From the NCBI GenBank assembly GCA_003646935.1, contig QMLW01000111.1:1-6634 (forward strand): 6,634 nucleotides of DNA, read 5' to 3'. Source of the DNA: Deltaproteobacteria bacterium (GTDB taxonomy: Bacteria; Desulfobacterota; DSM-4660; Desulfatiglandales; B25-G16). The notes under the pieces were generated by a model. The model was not told where the DNA came from. It made no database searches and was given only the letters and a program-made list of their open reading frames with translations. Position numbers and translations under genes: made by a program. Shown here one piece after another: positions 1-6,197 of the stretch. Within the stretch, counting starts at the first letter, position 1. Every line of letters begins with the position of its first letter.

Positions 1-1
1 A

Positions 2-907
2 TATTGGGTTGTTTTCAGGGCACTACAGGATAAAATCGGTCTCAAGCAAACAAGAACCCCCATTACGGCAGGAGCAGCCTTAAGCCCGGACAACCTCAAG
101 TTCCTCAGGGCAATCGGCATCCCCATTGCTCAAGGCTATGGGGCTACCGAGGTCTCAGGGCTTGATACGGTTCAGATGCAAGAGGATTATTACCGGCCTG
201 AGGGATCAGGGGAACCGTTTCCAGGGGTTGAGATACGAATCACGGATGAGGGCGAGATTCTGCTCGGGGGTGTTGGCGTAGTGCAGGGGTACTATAAAAT
301 GCCGGATGAAACGAAAAAGGCATTTCGGGCAGGCTATTTTCACACGGGCGACGGCGGTTATGTGGATGATAAAGGAGAATTATATATTGTCGACCGGGTA
401 AAAGATATGCAGACTCTGAAGAGCGGGGACAAGTTTTCACCTACCTATATCGAGGGTAGATTGAAATTCAGTCCCTATATCAAGGACTGCATGGTGGTCG
501 GAAACAACCGGGATAGTGTGGTTGCTATTATTAACATGGACTACGAGAACACCGGCAGGTGGGCTGAACGTAATCATATTGCCTATACATCCCATCAGGA
601 TCTTTCCCAAAAAAAAGAAGTGGGAGAGCTGCTGGGGGGTATTGTCGGTAAGGTCAATGAGGTCTTGCCTGAGAAACAGAAGGTAACCAGGTTTGTGGTT
701 CTTCATAAGGACTTTGACCCTGATGAGGCTGAACTTACCAGGACCCGAAAGTTGCGGGGGGCTTTCATTGCAAAGAGGTACGAGAAGCTGATACAGGCCT
801 TGTATAGCGGCGAGGAAAAGGTTGCAATGGAAACTACCGTGACCTATAGGGATGGGAGACAGGCAACCTGGAAAATCGATATATACGTCCAGAGCCCAGA
901 AGGATAG
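2..907 (+). CDS. AMP-forming long-chain-type acyl-CoA synthetase, C-terminal half (5' end outside window)
   Basis: The reading frame is open from base 2, well upstream of the first ATG at 176, and gives 301 residues ending in TAG at 905-907. It is the C-terminal half of an adenylate-forming enzyme that makes acyl-CoA from a carboxylic acid, ATP and CoA in the cytoplasm. Visible motifs, numbered from base 2, are ITAGAALSPD (21-30), the adenine-site motif QGYGATEVSG (44-53), FHTGDGGYVDD (113-123) with the ribose-contacting Asp of TGD, the hinge motif VDRVKDM (130-136) and a C-terminal lysine region ELTRTRKLRG (243-252). The KFSPTYIE and LKFSPYIKDCMVVG stretches and the YRDGR end resemble the COG1022 long-chain (FadD15-like) group rather than acetyl-CoA synthetase. 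Such proteins are usually near 600 residues, so about half is missing. The stop lies 4 bases before livG, so the two are probably cotranscribed. The enzyme class is secure; the acyl substrate is unknown. Confidence 0.93.
   Translation, partial: YWVVFRALQDKIGLKQTRTPITAGAALSPDNLKFLRAIGIPIAQGYGATEVSGLDTVQMQEDYYRPEGSGEPFPGVEIRITDEGEILLGGVGVVQGYYKMPDETKKAFRAGYFHTGDGGYVDDKGELYIVDRVKDMQTLKSGDKFSPTYIEGRLKFSPYIKDCMVVGNNRDSVVAIINMDYENTGRWAERNHIAYTSHQDLSQKKEVGELLGGIVGKVNEVLPEKQKVTRFVVLHKDFDPDEAELTRTRKLRGAFIAKRYEKLIQALYSGEEKVAMETTVTYRDGRQATWKIDIYVQSPEG
898..904 (+). promoter_or_regulatory. Ribosome binding site that fixes the livG start at 912
   Basis: AGAAGGA overlaps the last codons of the upstream ligase and ends about 8 bases before ATG 912. 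It supports that start over an in-frame ATG at 852, which would add 20 residues encoded inside the ligase gene. Confidence 0.7.
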
Positions 908-911
908 CGAT

Positions 912-1823
912 ATGGCGGTTGACATCAGGAACGTAGCCAAAAAAAGGGAGCAACGGTATAGCTATGGTTTGACCCTTCTCAGAGAGAGCATAGAGAAGGA
1001 TAGAGATCTCCCTACAGAGGATGAGATCTTTAAAAAGGTTATACTGAAGGCGGAAGATATAACTATAAGTTTCGGTGGGTTAAATGCTTTAAGCGATGTA
1101 ACGCTTGAGCTTAGGGAAGGGGAGTTGTTGGCTATTATAGGCCCCAATGGAGCTGGAAAGACAACCCTTTTAAATGTGATCAGCGGATTTTACAGGGCTC
1201 AGAAGGGAGAGGTCTATTTCCAGGATCAAAAGATAACCCATTTTTCCTCCCACCGAATAGCAGCGATGGGTATATGCCGGACCTTTCAAAACATAGCCCT
1301 CTACACAGGCTTATCCGTTATTGACAATATCATTGCTGGACGGCATCCCCATATCAACTACAATTTCTTAAACGGAATGCTCTATTTTCCCTGGGCACGC
1401 AGGGAAGAGGCACGACAAAGGCAAATCGCCGAAGACATCGTCGATTTTTTGGAGATGGAGCAGGTGAGAAACACAACCGTGGGGATGCTGTCATATGGCC
1501 TAAGAAAGAGGGCGGAACTGGGAAGGGCTCTTGCCCTCGAGCCGAGGATATTGCTCTTGGATGAGCCCATGGCTGGCATGAATCTCGACGAAAAAGAGGA
1601 TATAGCGAGGTTTATTATCGATATCCATGAATTTTTGAGGATCCCTATCGTCATGATCGAGCATGACATGGGTGTGGTTATGGATATTGCCGACAGGATT
1701 GTTGTGCTTGATTTTGGCGTGAAGATTGGTGATGGTTTGCCTGAAGAGATCGGGAAAGATCCAAAGGTTGTTTCTGCTTACCTCGGCGCAACTGGAGAAC
1801 GGGTAGCATGGAAGATTTCTTAA
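912..1823 (+). CDS. livG: Branched-chain-type ABC importer ATPase, LivG family, with N-terminal extension
   Basis: This 303-residue cytoplasmic ATPase powers the importer as a partner of LivF. The ABC domain starts near residue 43 (VILKAEDITISFGGLNAL). Walker A is GPNGAGKT (77-84), the Q-loop is FQN with Gln126, the signature is LSYGLRKR (193-200), Walker B is ILLLDEP with Glu218 (213-219), the D-loop region is MAGMN, and the switch histidine is His251 in IEHDM. All catalytic residues are present. LivG proteins usually have LSYGQQ-like signatures, so Leu at the first Gln position is a small deviation. E. coli LivG enters its ABC domain almost at once, whereas here about 40 charged residues precede it. 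The start at 912 has AGAAGG 8 bases upstream. The gene lies 4 bases after the ligase stop and overlaps livH by 16 bases, so translational coupling is likely. The family call is firm; the symbol denotes family, not proven leucine transport. Confidence 0.95.
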   Translation: MAVDIRNVAKKREQRYSYGLTLLRESIEKDRDLPTEDEIFKKVILKAEDITISFGGLNALSDVTLELREGELLAIIGPNGAGKTTLLNVISGFYRAQKGEVYFQDQKITHFSSHRIAAMGICRTFQNIALYTGLSVIDNIIAGRHPHINYNFLNGMLYFPWARREEARQRQIAEDIVDFLEMEQVRNTTVGMLSYGLRKRAELGRALALEPRILLLDEPMAGMNLDEKEDIARFIIDIHEFLRIPIVMIEHDMGVVMDIADRIVVLDFGVKIGDGLPEEIGKDPKVVSAYLGATGERVAWKIS

Positions 1824-2695
1824 AAAGTATAATGCTTGGACTTGCATCTGGGGGAATATATGCGCTCGTAGCCGTGAGTTATGTGATCATCTATAAGGCT
1901 ACCCGCATATTTGCATTTTCCCAAGCAGGTATGCTGGTTATCGGCTCATATACCTTGTGGCAGTGCCTCATAGTATGGAGCTTGCCTATCTGGCTCAGCA
2001 TTTTGATCAGTTTGGCTATTGGTGCAGTCATAGCCCTCATCATCGAGAGGACCTGCATGAGGCCCCTTATTGGACAGCCGATTTTGGCACCTATTGTGGT
2101 CACCTTAGGTGTTATGCTCCTTTTTCGGGGAATAGCACTCTTGTTCTGGCATGGTGAGGTACGAGGTTATGGGGGGTCTTTCCTACCCCTTGGAGCGTGG
2201 GAGATAGGTTTTTTGAGTTTGCCCAAGATCCAAGTCTATGGCTTTGCCATCTGTATGATTGTGATAGCCCTCCTGATATCGTTCTACAAATATACCCGGA
2301 CCGGGCTCGGAATGCGGGTTGTGCATGAAGATCATCTCGTTGCTCAAAACTTGGGTATCAATGTAAAGCGTATCTTTAAATACAGCTGGATCTTTTCCTG
2401 CTCGGTAGCAGTGATTGGAGGCATGCTCCTAGGCAACATCCAGGGTGTCGGCCTTGATCTCGATGCCAACGGACTGGTGGCCATTGCAGCAGTTCTTTTC
2501 GGTGGACTGGAGTCTTTTGGCGGAGCAGTGATCGCAGGGCTTGCTATTGGGGTTATCCAGATCTTTGCGATCCAATATCTGGGCGCCTTATTGCCAGGCG
2601 AGATCACCATGTTGGTTCCTTTCGTCTTCTTGCTGCTGATCCTTCTTATTAAGCCCTATGGCCTTTTCGGCCTAGTCAGAATTGAGAGGTTGTAA
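1808..2695 (+). CDS. livH: Branched-chain-type ABC importer permease, LivH family
   Basis: This 295-residue inner-membrane permease has about eight hydrophobic segments (roughly residues 8-29, 40-58, 60-80, 93-113, 142-160, 192-212, 222-255 and 265-282). Family landmarks are the N-terminal GLASGGIYALVAVSYVIIY (11-29), corresponding to LivH GLxxGxIYALxALGLxLIY, and the cytoplasmic coupling loop GLGMRVVHEDHLVAQNLGI (166-184), which contacts an ATPase. The AVLFGGLESFGGAVIAGLAIG stretch (228-248) and the end motif KPYGLFG (282-288) are also typical. The usual family length is near 290, so it is complete. Its ATG lies inside the end of livG (16-base overlap), with GGAG at 1794-1797 as a ribosome binding site 10 bases upstream. 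It should pair with LivM from the next gene to form the channel. The loop after the first segment reads FAFSQAG where E. coli-like proteins have INFAHGE, a subfamily difference that might affect substrate. Confidence 0.94.
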   Translation: MEDFLKSIMLGLASGGIYALVAVSYVIIYKATRIFAFSQAGMLVIGSYTLWQCLIVWSLPIWLSILISLAIGAVIALIIERTCMRPLIGQPILAPIVVTLGVMLLFRGIALLFWHGEVRGYGGSFLPLGAWEIGFLSLPKIQVYGFAICMIVIALLISFYKYTRTGLGMRVVHEDHLVAQNLGINVKRIFKYSWIFSCSVAVIGGMLLGNIQGVGLDLDANGLVAIAAVLFGGLESFGGAVIAGLAIGVIQIFAIQYLGALLPGEITMLVPFVFLLLILLIKPYGLFGLVRIERL

Positions 2696-2698
2696 GAC

Positions 2699-3766
2699 AT
2701 GGCTCTGAACGTAGATAGACCATGCGGCACCTTTGACAGGAACTACTATCAGGCGATGGAGATCTTTCGAACCCCTCTGAGAAAGTTCTTGATGGTAGCC
2801 TTTATTGTGGTCATGTATGTCTTCGCTTTTATCCTTGATGATTATCTTTTATCCATTCTGATTGTATTTTGTGCCTTTAGCGTGGGCATGACCGGTTTGC
2901 AGATCATTACCGGTTATGCTGGGCAGATATCCCTCGGCCATGCTGCATTCATGGGTGTGGGCATGTATACGGTGGCCATTTTTCAGGAACATCTCGGGTT
3001 TAACTTTTGGATGGCCCTTCCCTTAGCTGGATTAATTCCCATGCTGATCGGGATGCTGTTTGGGATACCTGCTGTGAGAATAAAGGGGCTGTATCTTGCC
3101 TTTGCATCGTTGGCGGCTCATTTTGTGATCGTGTATACCATTAACAATTGGAGATCGGTGACCAACGGCACGGACGGCATGTACTTACACCGGCCTGCGC
3201 CCTTGCTGGGTATAGATTTTCTGATCGATCAGTATTACTATATCCTGGTGCTAACCGTAACCATCGTGATGATCTACTTCGCCAAGAATCTCACCAGGAC
3301 AAAACTGGGGCGTGCCTTTGTGGCTGTCCGAGATAATGACATTGCCGCCGAGGTTATGGGCATCAATATTGCGCATACCAAAGTCCTTGCCTTCGGCATT
3401 GGCTGCTTTTATGCGGGCATAGCCGGGGCTATAGGCGGCGGCTACTATGAATATGTAAATGTGGAGTGGTTTACGCTCACGGATTCCATCTGGTATCTGG
3501 GATTCCTCGTAGTAGGAGGGCTTGGCAGTATCTTTGGCGCCATCGCAGGCGCTGTGGTATGGAAAACCCTTGATGAGCTGTCTACCTTAATGACGCCCCT
3601 CGCCGAGGCCCTTTTGGGTGGCATGGCCTTCTATGCATCGGCCGCCTTTTCCTTGGTCATTTATTCCCTCATTGTGATTGTGGTGCTGGTGCTCGAGCCG
3701 AGGGGAATAAACCACCGCTGGCAAATTATCAAGAGGTCCTATCGGTTGCATCCGTTTCCGTATTAG
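2699..3766 (+). CDS. livM: Branched-chain-type ABC importer permease, LivM family
   Basis: This 355-residue inner-membrane protein is the second channel subunit. A polar N-terminus of about 30 residues is followed by multiple hydrophobic segments. The LivM hallmark GYAGQISLGHAAFMGVG is at 72-88, preceded by GLQIIT. Further landmarks are VRIKGLYLAFASLA (126-139), TNGTDGMYL (155-163, the family's TGGxxGL), and the coupling loop GRAFVAVRDNDIAAEVMGI (204-222). VVGGLGSIFGAIAGAV (271-286) and EPRGI (333-337) before the cytoplasmic end complete the set. The protein ends in RSYRLHPFPY, an aromatic and proline-rich tail. Its length fits LivM proteins without the longer N-terminal region of E. coli LivM. 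The start follows the livH stop by 3 bases, with GAGAGG at 2684-2689 as a ribosome binding site 9 bases upstream. No anomalies in the conserved motifs were seen. Confidence 0.95.
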   Translation: MALNVDRPCGTFDRNYYQAMEIFRTPLRKFLMVAFIVVMYVFAFILDDYLLSILIVFCAFSVGMTGLQIITGYAGQISLGHAAFMGVGMYTVAIFQEHLGFNFWMALPLAGLIPMLIGMLFGIPAVRIKGLYLAFASLAAHFVIVYTINNWRSVTNGTDGMYLHRPAPLLGIDFLIDQYYYILVLTVTIVMIYFAKNLTRTKLGRAFVAVRDNDIAAEVMGINIAHTKVLAFGIGCFYAGIAGAIGGGYYEYVNVEWFTLTDSIWYLGFLVVGGLGSIFGAIAGAVVWKTLDELSTLMTPLAEALLGGMAFYASAAFSLVIYSLIVIVVLVLEPRGINHRWQIIKRSYRLHPFPY

Positions 3767-3891
3767 AAAAGGATTCTGAGAATTAAACCGTGTTTTTCCA
3801 ATTATTAACGAATTAGGAAAGGGGGGGATCAAGGATTAGAATCAGAGGACAAATGGCAATAGTAACAAACAAATTAAAGGAGGTATGAAAG
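3767..3891 (+). other. Intergenic spacer between livM and the binding-protein gene
   Basis: These 125 bases contain no credible ORF. They are AT-rich at first (3781-3815) and then purine-rich, with a run of seven G at 3821-3827. The heptamer AAGGATT occurs at 3769-3775 and 3831-3837. A perfect palindrome ATTCTGAGAAT sits at 3773-3783. No convincing terminator or -35/-10 pair was found. The spacer is the largest gap in the cluster and ends in the strong ribosome binding site of the binding protein, so a role in raising that protein's expression is plausible but unproven. Confidence 0.5.
3876..3884 (+). promoter_or_regulatory. Strong ribosome binding site for the binding-protein gene
   Basis: AAAGGAGGT is nearly the full anti-Shine-Dalgarno complement, with 8 bases between GGAGG and ATG 3892. 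It is the best such site in the window. It fits the need for more binding protein than membrane subunits. The closer ATG at 3885 is out of frame and too near the site. Confidence 0.8.
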
Positions 3892-5268
3892 ATGAAGAAA
3901 ACAACTATGATAGGTCTCATGGCAGGTATCCTTGCTTCATTAAGTCTCGTTTTTATACCGGCTCTTTCATCGACCGCGCTTGCAAAACCAAGCGTTACCA
4001 TCCACAACATCATCGATCTGACCGGGGCCTATGCACCTATTGCTATCCCCAGTGAGAAGGGCGGCAAAGACTATCTTTCGTGGATAGCTGAGAACGGCGG
4101 CCTTGATGTAGACGGCGACGGCAAGGGTGATGTGGAGGTGCGGTACAAATGGGCAGAATTCGGCAATGTGGATGCCAGATTTATGTCTGCGTACAAACGG
4201 TTCCGTATCAGAAAACCCAGGCCTACTGTTATTGAGATGTGGTCTTCCCCTAATCAGGAAATGATGAAGCCCGTGTTGGAGAGGGACAAGATAAATTGCT
4301 ATGGAATTGGTTTTAGTGATCCCCAGCTCTATCCCCCAGCATGGAACTACATGGACTGCTGGAGCTACGGCGAGTCCGCAGCAGGGGCCATCGAGTATTA
4401 TATCGATAATATTTGGCCCAAGCGGGGACAGGGCATAAAGGCCAAGGTCGTACATCTTACCTGGGATACCGCTTATGGTCGCGCCGCCATAGAGCCCACC
4501 ACACGGCATGGAAACAAGACCGGGAAATATGAGGTGATCGGGAGCAGATTCTGCAGCCTTCTGCCCACTGATCCGGAGATTATGGCCTACCTGTCGGACT
4601 TCGAAAAAAAGGGCGTGGACATCATATGGTCAAACAGCATCGTGCATACCCCCGCGGTCATCCAGAAAGGCCTCTACAAGCTGGGCCTCACCGACAAGAT
4701 GGTGCTGATCGCTAATCTGTGGGCCCCGGCGGATCAATTGCTCAAGATCGTCGGTCCTGAGGCTGCTGAGGGGTATATGTGTGCGCAGCCGGTCTATATT
4801 CCTGCTGCTGAGCCGAATGAACCGGGTGTTAAATTCGCCAAGATGCTGAACAATAAGTACCGCCAGGAAGAGGATATGCCCAATATCCAGTATATGCGGG
4901 GTGTTCGGATGAAGGCCAATATCCTTGAGGCCGTACGACGGGCCTTAGTAGGGATTATGGAGCGGGACGGAGTCGATCTGGCAAAGGCATGTAAAAAGAT
5001 AACCGGAAAGGATGTCAAGGAGTTCGGCCTTCAGACCCTCGCCGGGTATACCGCAATGGGAACCACAACCAAGTATAATAGCGCACCGGCAGGAAAAGAT
5101 GACCGCAGATTGGCAAACCACGACCGTCTCATCGGCATAAGGAATGGAAAGGTTACCGTGCTCTCCCCCTGGTATCAGGTGCCCAGGCTGGTTCCGGATG
5201 AGATGCTCGAAAAGGGCTACTTTCAAGACGAAACCATTAACATTCATTATATTGTCAAAGGAGAGTAG
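3892..5268 (+). CDS. Periplasmic substrate-binding protein of branched-chain-type ABC importer
   Basis: This 458-residue exported protein captures the solute and delivers it to LivH/LivM. A Sec signal peptide is clear: MKK, a hydrophobic core at about 6-25, and likely cleavage after ALA at 29-31. There is no lipobox cysteine, so a soluble periplasmic protein is expected. The mature part follows the type I periplasmic fold (Peripla_BP_6/LivJ-like): IDLTGAYAPIAIPSEKGGKD (41-60), TWDTAYGRAAIE (190-201, the family's DxxYG region), DIIWSNSIVHTPAVIQKGL (243-261) and EGYMCAQP (293-300). It is longer than E. coli LivJ or LivK (about 345-350 mature residues). An acidic DVDGDGKGD segment (72-80) stands where relatives have a short GGINGRK-like turn. 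Mature cysteines include 136, 156, 221 and 297. The residues around the pocket (MWSSPNQE, GIGFSDPQLY) differ from the usual amino-acid binders, so the ligand cannot be named. The neighbouring CoA ligases favour a carboxylic acid, as an inference. Confidence 0.93.
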   Translation: MKKTTMIGLMAGILASLSLVFIPALSSTALAKPSVTIHNIIDLTGAYAPIAIPSEKGGKDYLSWIAENGGLDVDGDGKGDVEVRYKWAEFGNVDARFMSAYKRFRIRKPRPTVIEMWSSPNQEMMKPVLERDKINCYGIGFSDPQLYPPAWNYMDCWSYGESAAGAIEYYIDNIWPKRGQGIKAKVVHLTWDTAYGRAAIEPTTRHGNKTGKYEVIGSRFCSLLPTDPEIMAYLSDFEKKGVDIIWSNSIVHTPAVIQKGLYKLGLTDKMVLIANLWAPADQLLKIVGPEAAEGYMCAQPVYIPAAEPNEPGVKFAKMLNNKYRQEEDMPNIQYMRGVRMKANILEAVRRALVGIMERDGVDLAKACKKITGKDVKEFGLQTLAGYTAMGTTTKYNSAPAGKDDRRLANHDRLIGIRNGKVTVLSPWYQVPRLVPDEMLEKGYFQDETINIHYIVKGE

Positions 5269-5291
5269 TCGGCCTCAAATCATCAGCTAAC

Positions 5292-5325
5292 TCCCAGACT
5301 CAGAGCAGTACGCCTGGGTCTGGGA
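5292..5325 (+). terminator. Hairpin after the binding-protein gene, possible partial terminator or mRNA stabiliser
   Basis: CCCAGACTCAG (5293-5303) pairs with CTGGGTCTGGG (5314-5324) with one G-T wobble, and T5292-A5325 adds a twelfth pair around a 10-base loop. The downstream bases are AACTATTTTG, so the T-run is short and begins six bases after the stem. That is weak for a complete intrinsic terminator. Located 24 bases past the stop, it could shield the 3' end of the binding-protein message or reduce read-through into livF. The structure is seen directly; the role is inferred. Confidence 0.55.
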
Positions 5326-5373
5326 AACTATTTTGTAGCTCGGTAATGGAGAGATATTCCGCTATAACGTGTT

Positions 5374-5380
5374 AGAGGAG
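5374..5380 (+). promoter_or_regulatory. Ribosome binding site that fixes the livF start at 5387
   Basis: AGAGGAG ends 6 bases before ATG 5387. It lies inside the longer reading frame that begins at GTG 5369, and that GTG has only GGAGAG about 15 bases upstream. This favours the ATG. Confidence 0.75.
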
Positions 5381-5386
5381 TACGGC

Positions 5387-6184
5387 ATGCTAGAGCTTGA
5401 GAATATCGAAGTAAAATACCTTAATACCATTCTCGTTTTGAAGGGGGTCAATCTTTCGTTGGGGGATGATACACTCGCTTGTTTATTAGGCGCAAACGGC
5501 GCCGGCAAGAGCACTACGCTGAAGGCCATATCAGGACTGCTTCGCACTGAGGAGGGCGCGGTCACCGATGGAAGCATTCGCTATAATGGAACAGAAATTC
5601 ATAATAGGTGGCCGGAAGATATTGCTGCCCTGGGGATCCTCCAGGTAGTTGAAGGAAGACATATGGCGGAGCACCTCACCGTTGAAGAGAATCTTCGTGC
5701 CGGGGGACTGATATATAAGGGACCAAGGAGTCAGATGGCCAAGGATCTAGAGATGGTATATTCATATTTTCCCAGGCTCAGCTCCCTCAAAGAGCGGACA
5801 GCAGGGTATTGTTCCGGGGGTGAGCAGCAGATGATGGTCATGGGGCGATCCTTGATGGGTCATCCCAATGTGGTTCTTCTGGATGAGCCTTCCTTAGGCC
5901 TGGCCCCTCTCCTTGTTCAGGAGATTGCCGGCATTATCAAACGAATCAATGAAACTGAAAAGGTCGCCATTCTGCTGGTGGAACAAAATGCTATTATGGG
6001 ACTTAATTTGGCATCCTACGGATATGTCATGGAGAATGGCAGGATCGTGCTAGACGGACCAGCGGAAACCCTTAAAGGAAACGAAGATGTTAAACAATTT
6101 TATCTGGGGTTAACCGGGATCGGGCAGAAACGCAGCTACCGGGACGTGAAGCATTACAAGCGGAGGAAGAGGTGGTTAGGATAG
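5387..6184 (+). CDS. livF: Branched-chain-type ABC importer ATPase, LivF family
   Basis: This 265-residue cytoplasmic ATPase is the partner of LivG. It opens directly with the ABC domain (MLELENIEVKYLNTILVLKG). Walker A is GANGAGKST (35-43), the Q-loop is LGILQVVEGRHM with Gln86, the signature is CSGGEQQ (142-148), and Walker B is VVLLDEP with Glu167 (162-168), followed by SLGLAP. The switch position is Gln200 in LVEQN rather than His; this substitution is normal for LivF and supports the assignment. Cys replaces the usual Leu at the start of LSGGE. The segment EEGAVTDGSIRYNG (56-68) gives a slightly long turn before the second strand pair. E. coli LivF is about 237 residues. Most of the surplus here is the C-terminal tail after YLGLTG, ending in YRDVKHYKRRKRWLG (251-265), which is strongly basic and aromatic. 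The start at 5387 is chosen for its ribosome binding site. The stop lies 13 bases before the next ligase. Confidence 0.95.
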   Translation: MLELENIEVKYLNTILVLKGVNLSLGDDTLACLLGANGAGKSTTLKAISGLLRTEEGAVTDGSIRYNGTEIHNRWPEDIAALGILQVVEGRHMAEHLTVEENLRAGGLIYKGPRSQMAKDLEMVYSYFPRLSSLKERTAGYCSGGEQQMMVMGRSLMGHPNVVLLDEPSLGLAPLLVQEIAGIIKRINETEKVAILLVEQNAIMGLNLASYGYVMENGRIVLDGPAETLKGNEDVKQFYLGLTGIGQKRSYRDVKHYKRRKRWLG

Positions 6185-6185
6185 C

Positions 6186-6191
6186 AGGAGG
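6186..6191 (+). promoter_or_regulatory. Ribosome binding site of the downstream ligase
   Basis: AGGAGG begins 2 bases after the livF stop and ends 6 bases before ATG 6198. It supports that start and cotranscription of the ligase with the transporter. Confidence 0.75.
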
Positions 6192-6197
6192 ATAGCC

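Noticed and set aside
852..911. In-frame upstream ATG extending LivG by 20 residues
   Set aside because: It lies within the ligase gene with no good ribosome binding site, while ATG 912 has AGAAGG at proper spacing. The added residues look like out-of-frame ligase sequence.
437..940. Antisense 167-codon ORF
   Set aside because: It lies opposite the well-supported ligase and LivG start, with no recognisable domain and no ribosome binding site worth noting. It is a shadow frame.
1957..2157. Small + strand ORF inside livH, and a similar one at 3148-3336 inside livM
   Set aside because: Both are out-of-frame readings within permease genes whose own frames carry all the conserved motifs.
3773..3783. 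Palindrome ATTCTGAGAAT as a terminator hairpin after livM
   Set aside because: A one-base loop cannot form a stable hairpin and the stem is short and AT-rich. It is noted only as a possible protein site.
3967..4509. Antisense 180-codon ORF opposite the binding protein
   Set aside because: It is opposite a coding region with clear family motifs. The translation is Gly/Pro/His-rich without a recognisable fold, as expected of a shadow frame.
5363..5368. TATAAC resembling a -10 promoter element before livF
   Set aside because: No acceptable -35 hexamer occurs 16-18 bases upstream; the nearest TTG-like hexamer (5333-5338) is 24 bases away. It is too close to the start to be convincing.
5369..5386. 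GTG start extending LivF by 6 residues
   Set aside because: Its only upstream purine motif is about 15 bases away, whereas AGAGGAG lies 6 bases before ATG 5387.
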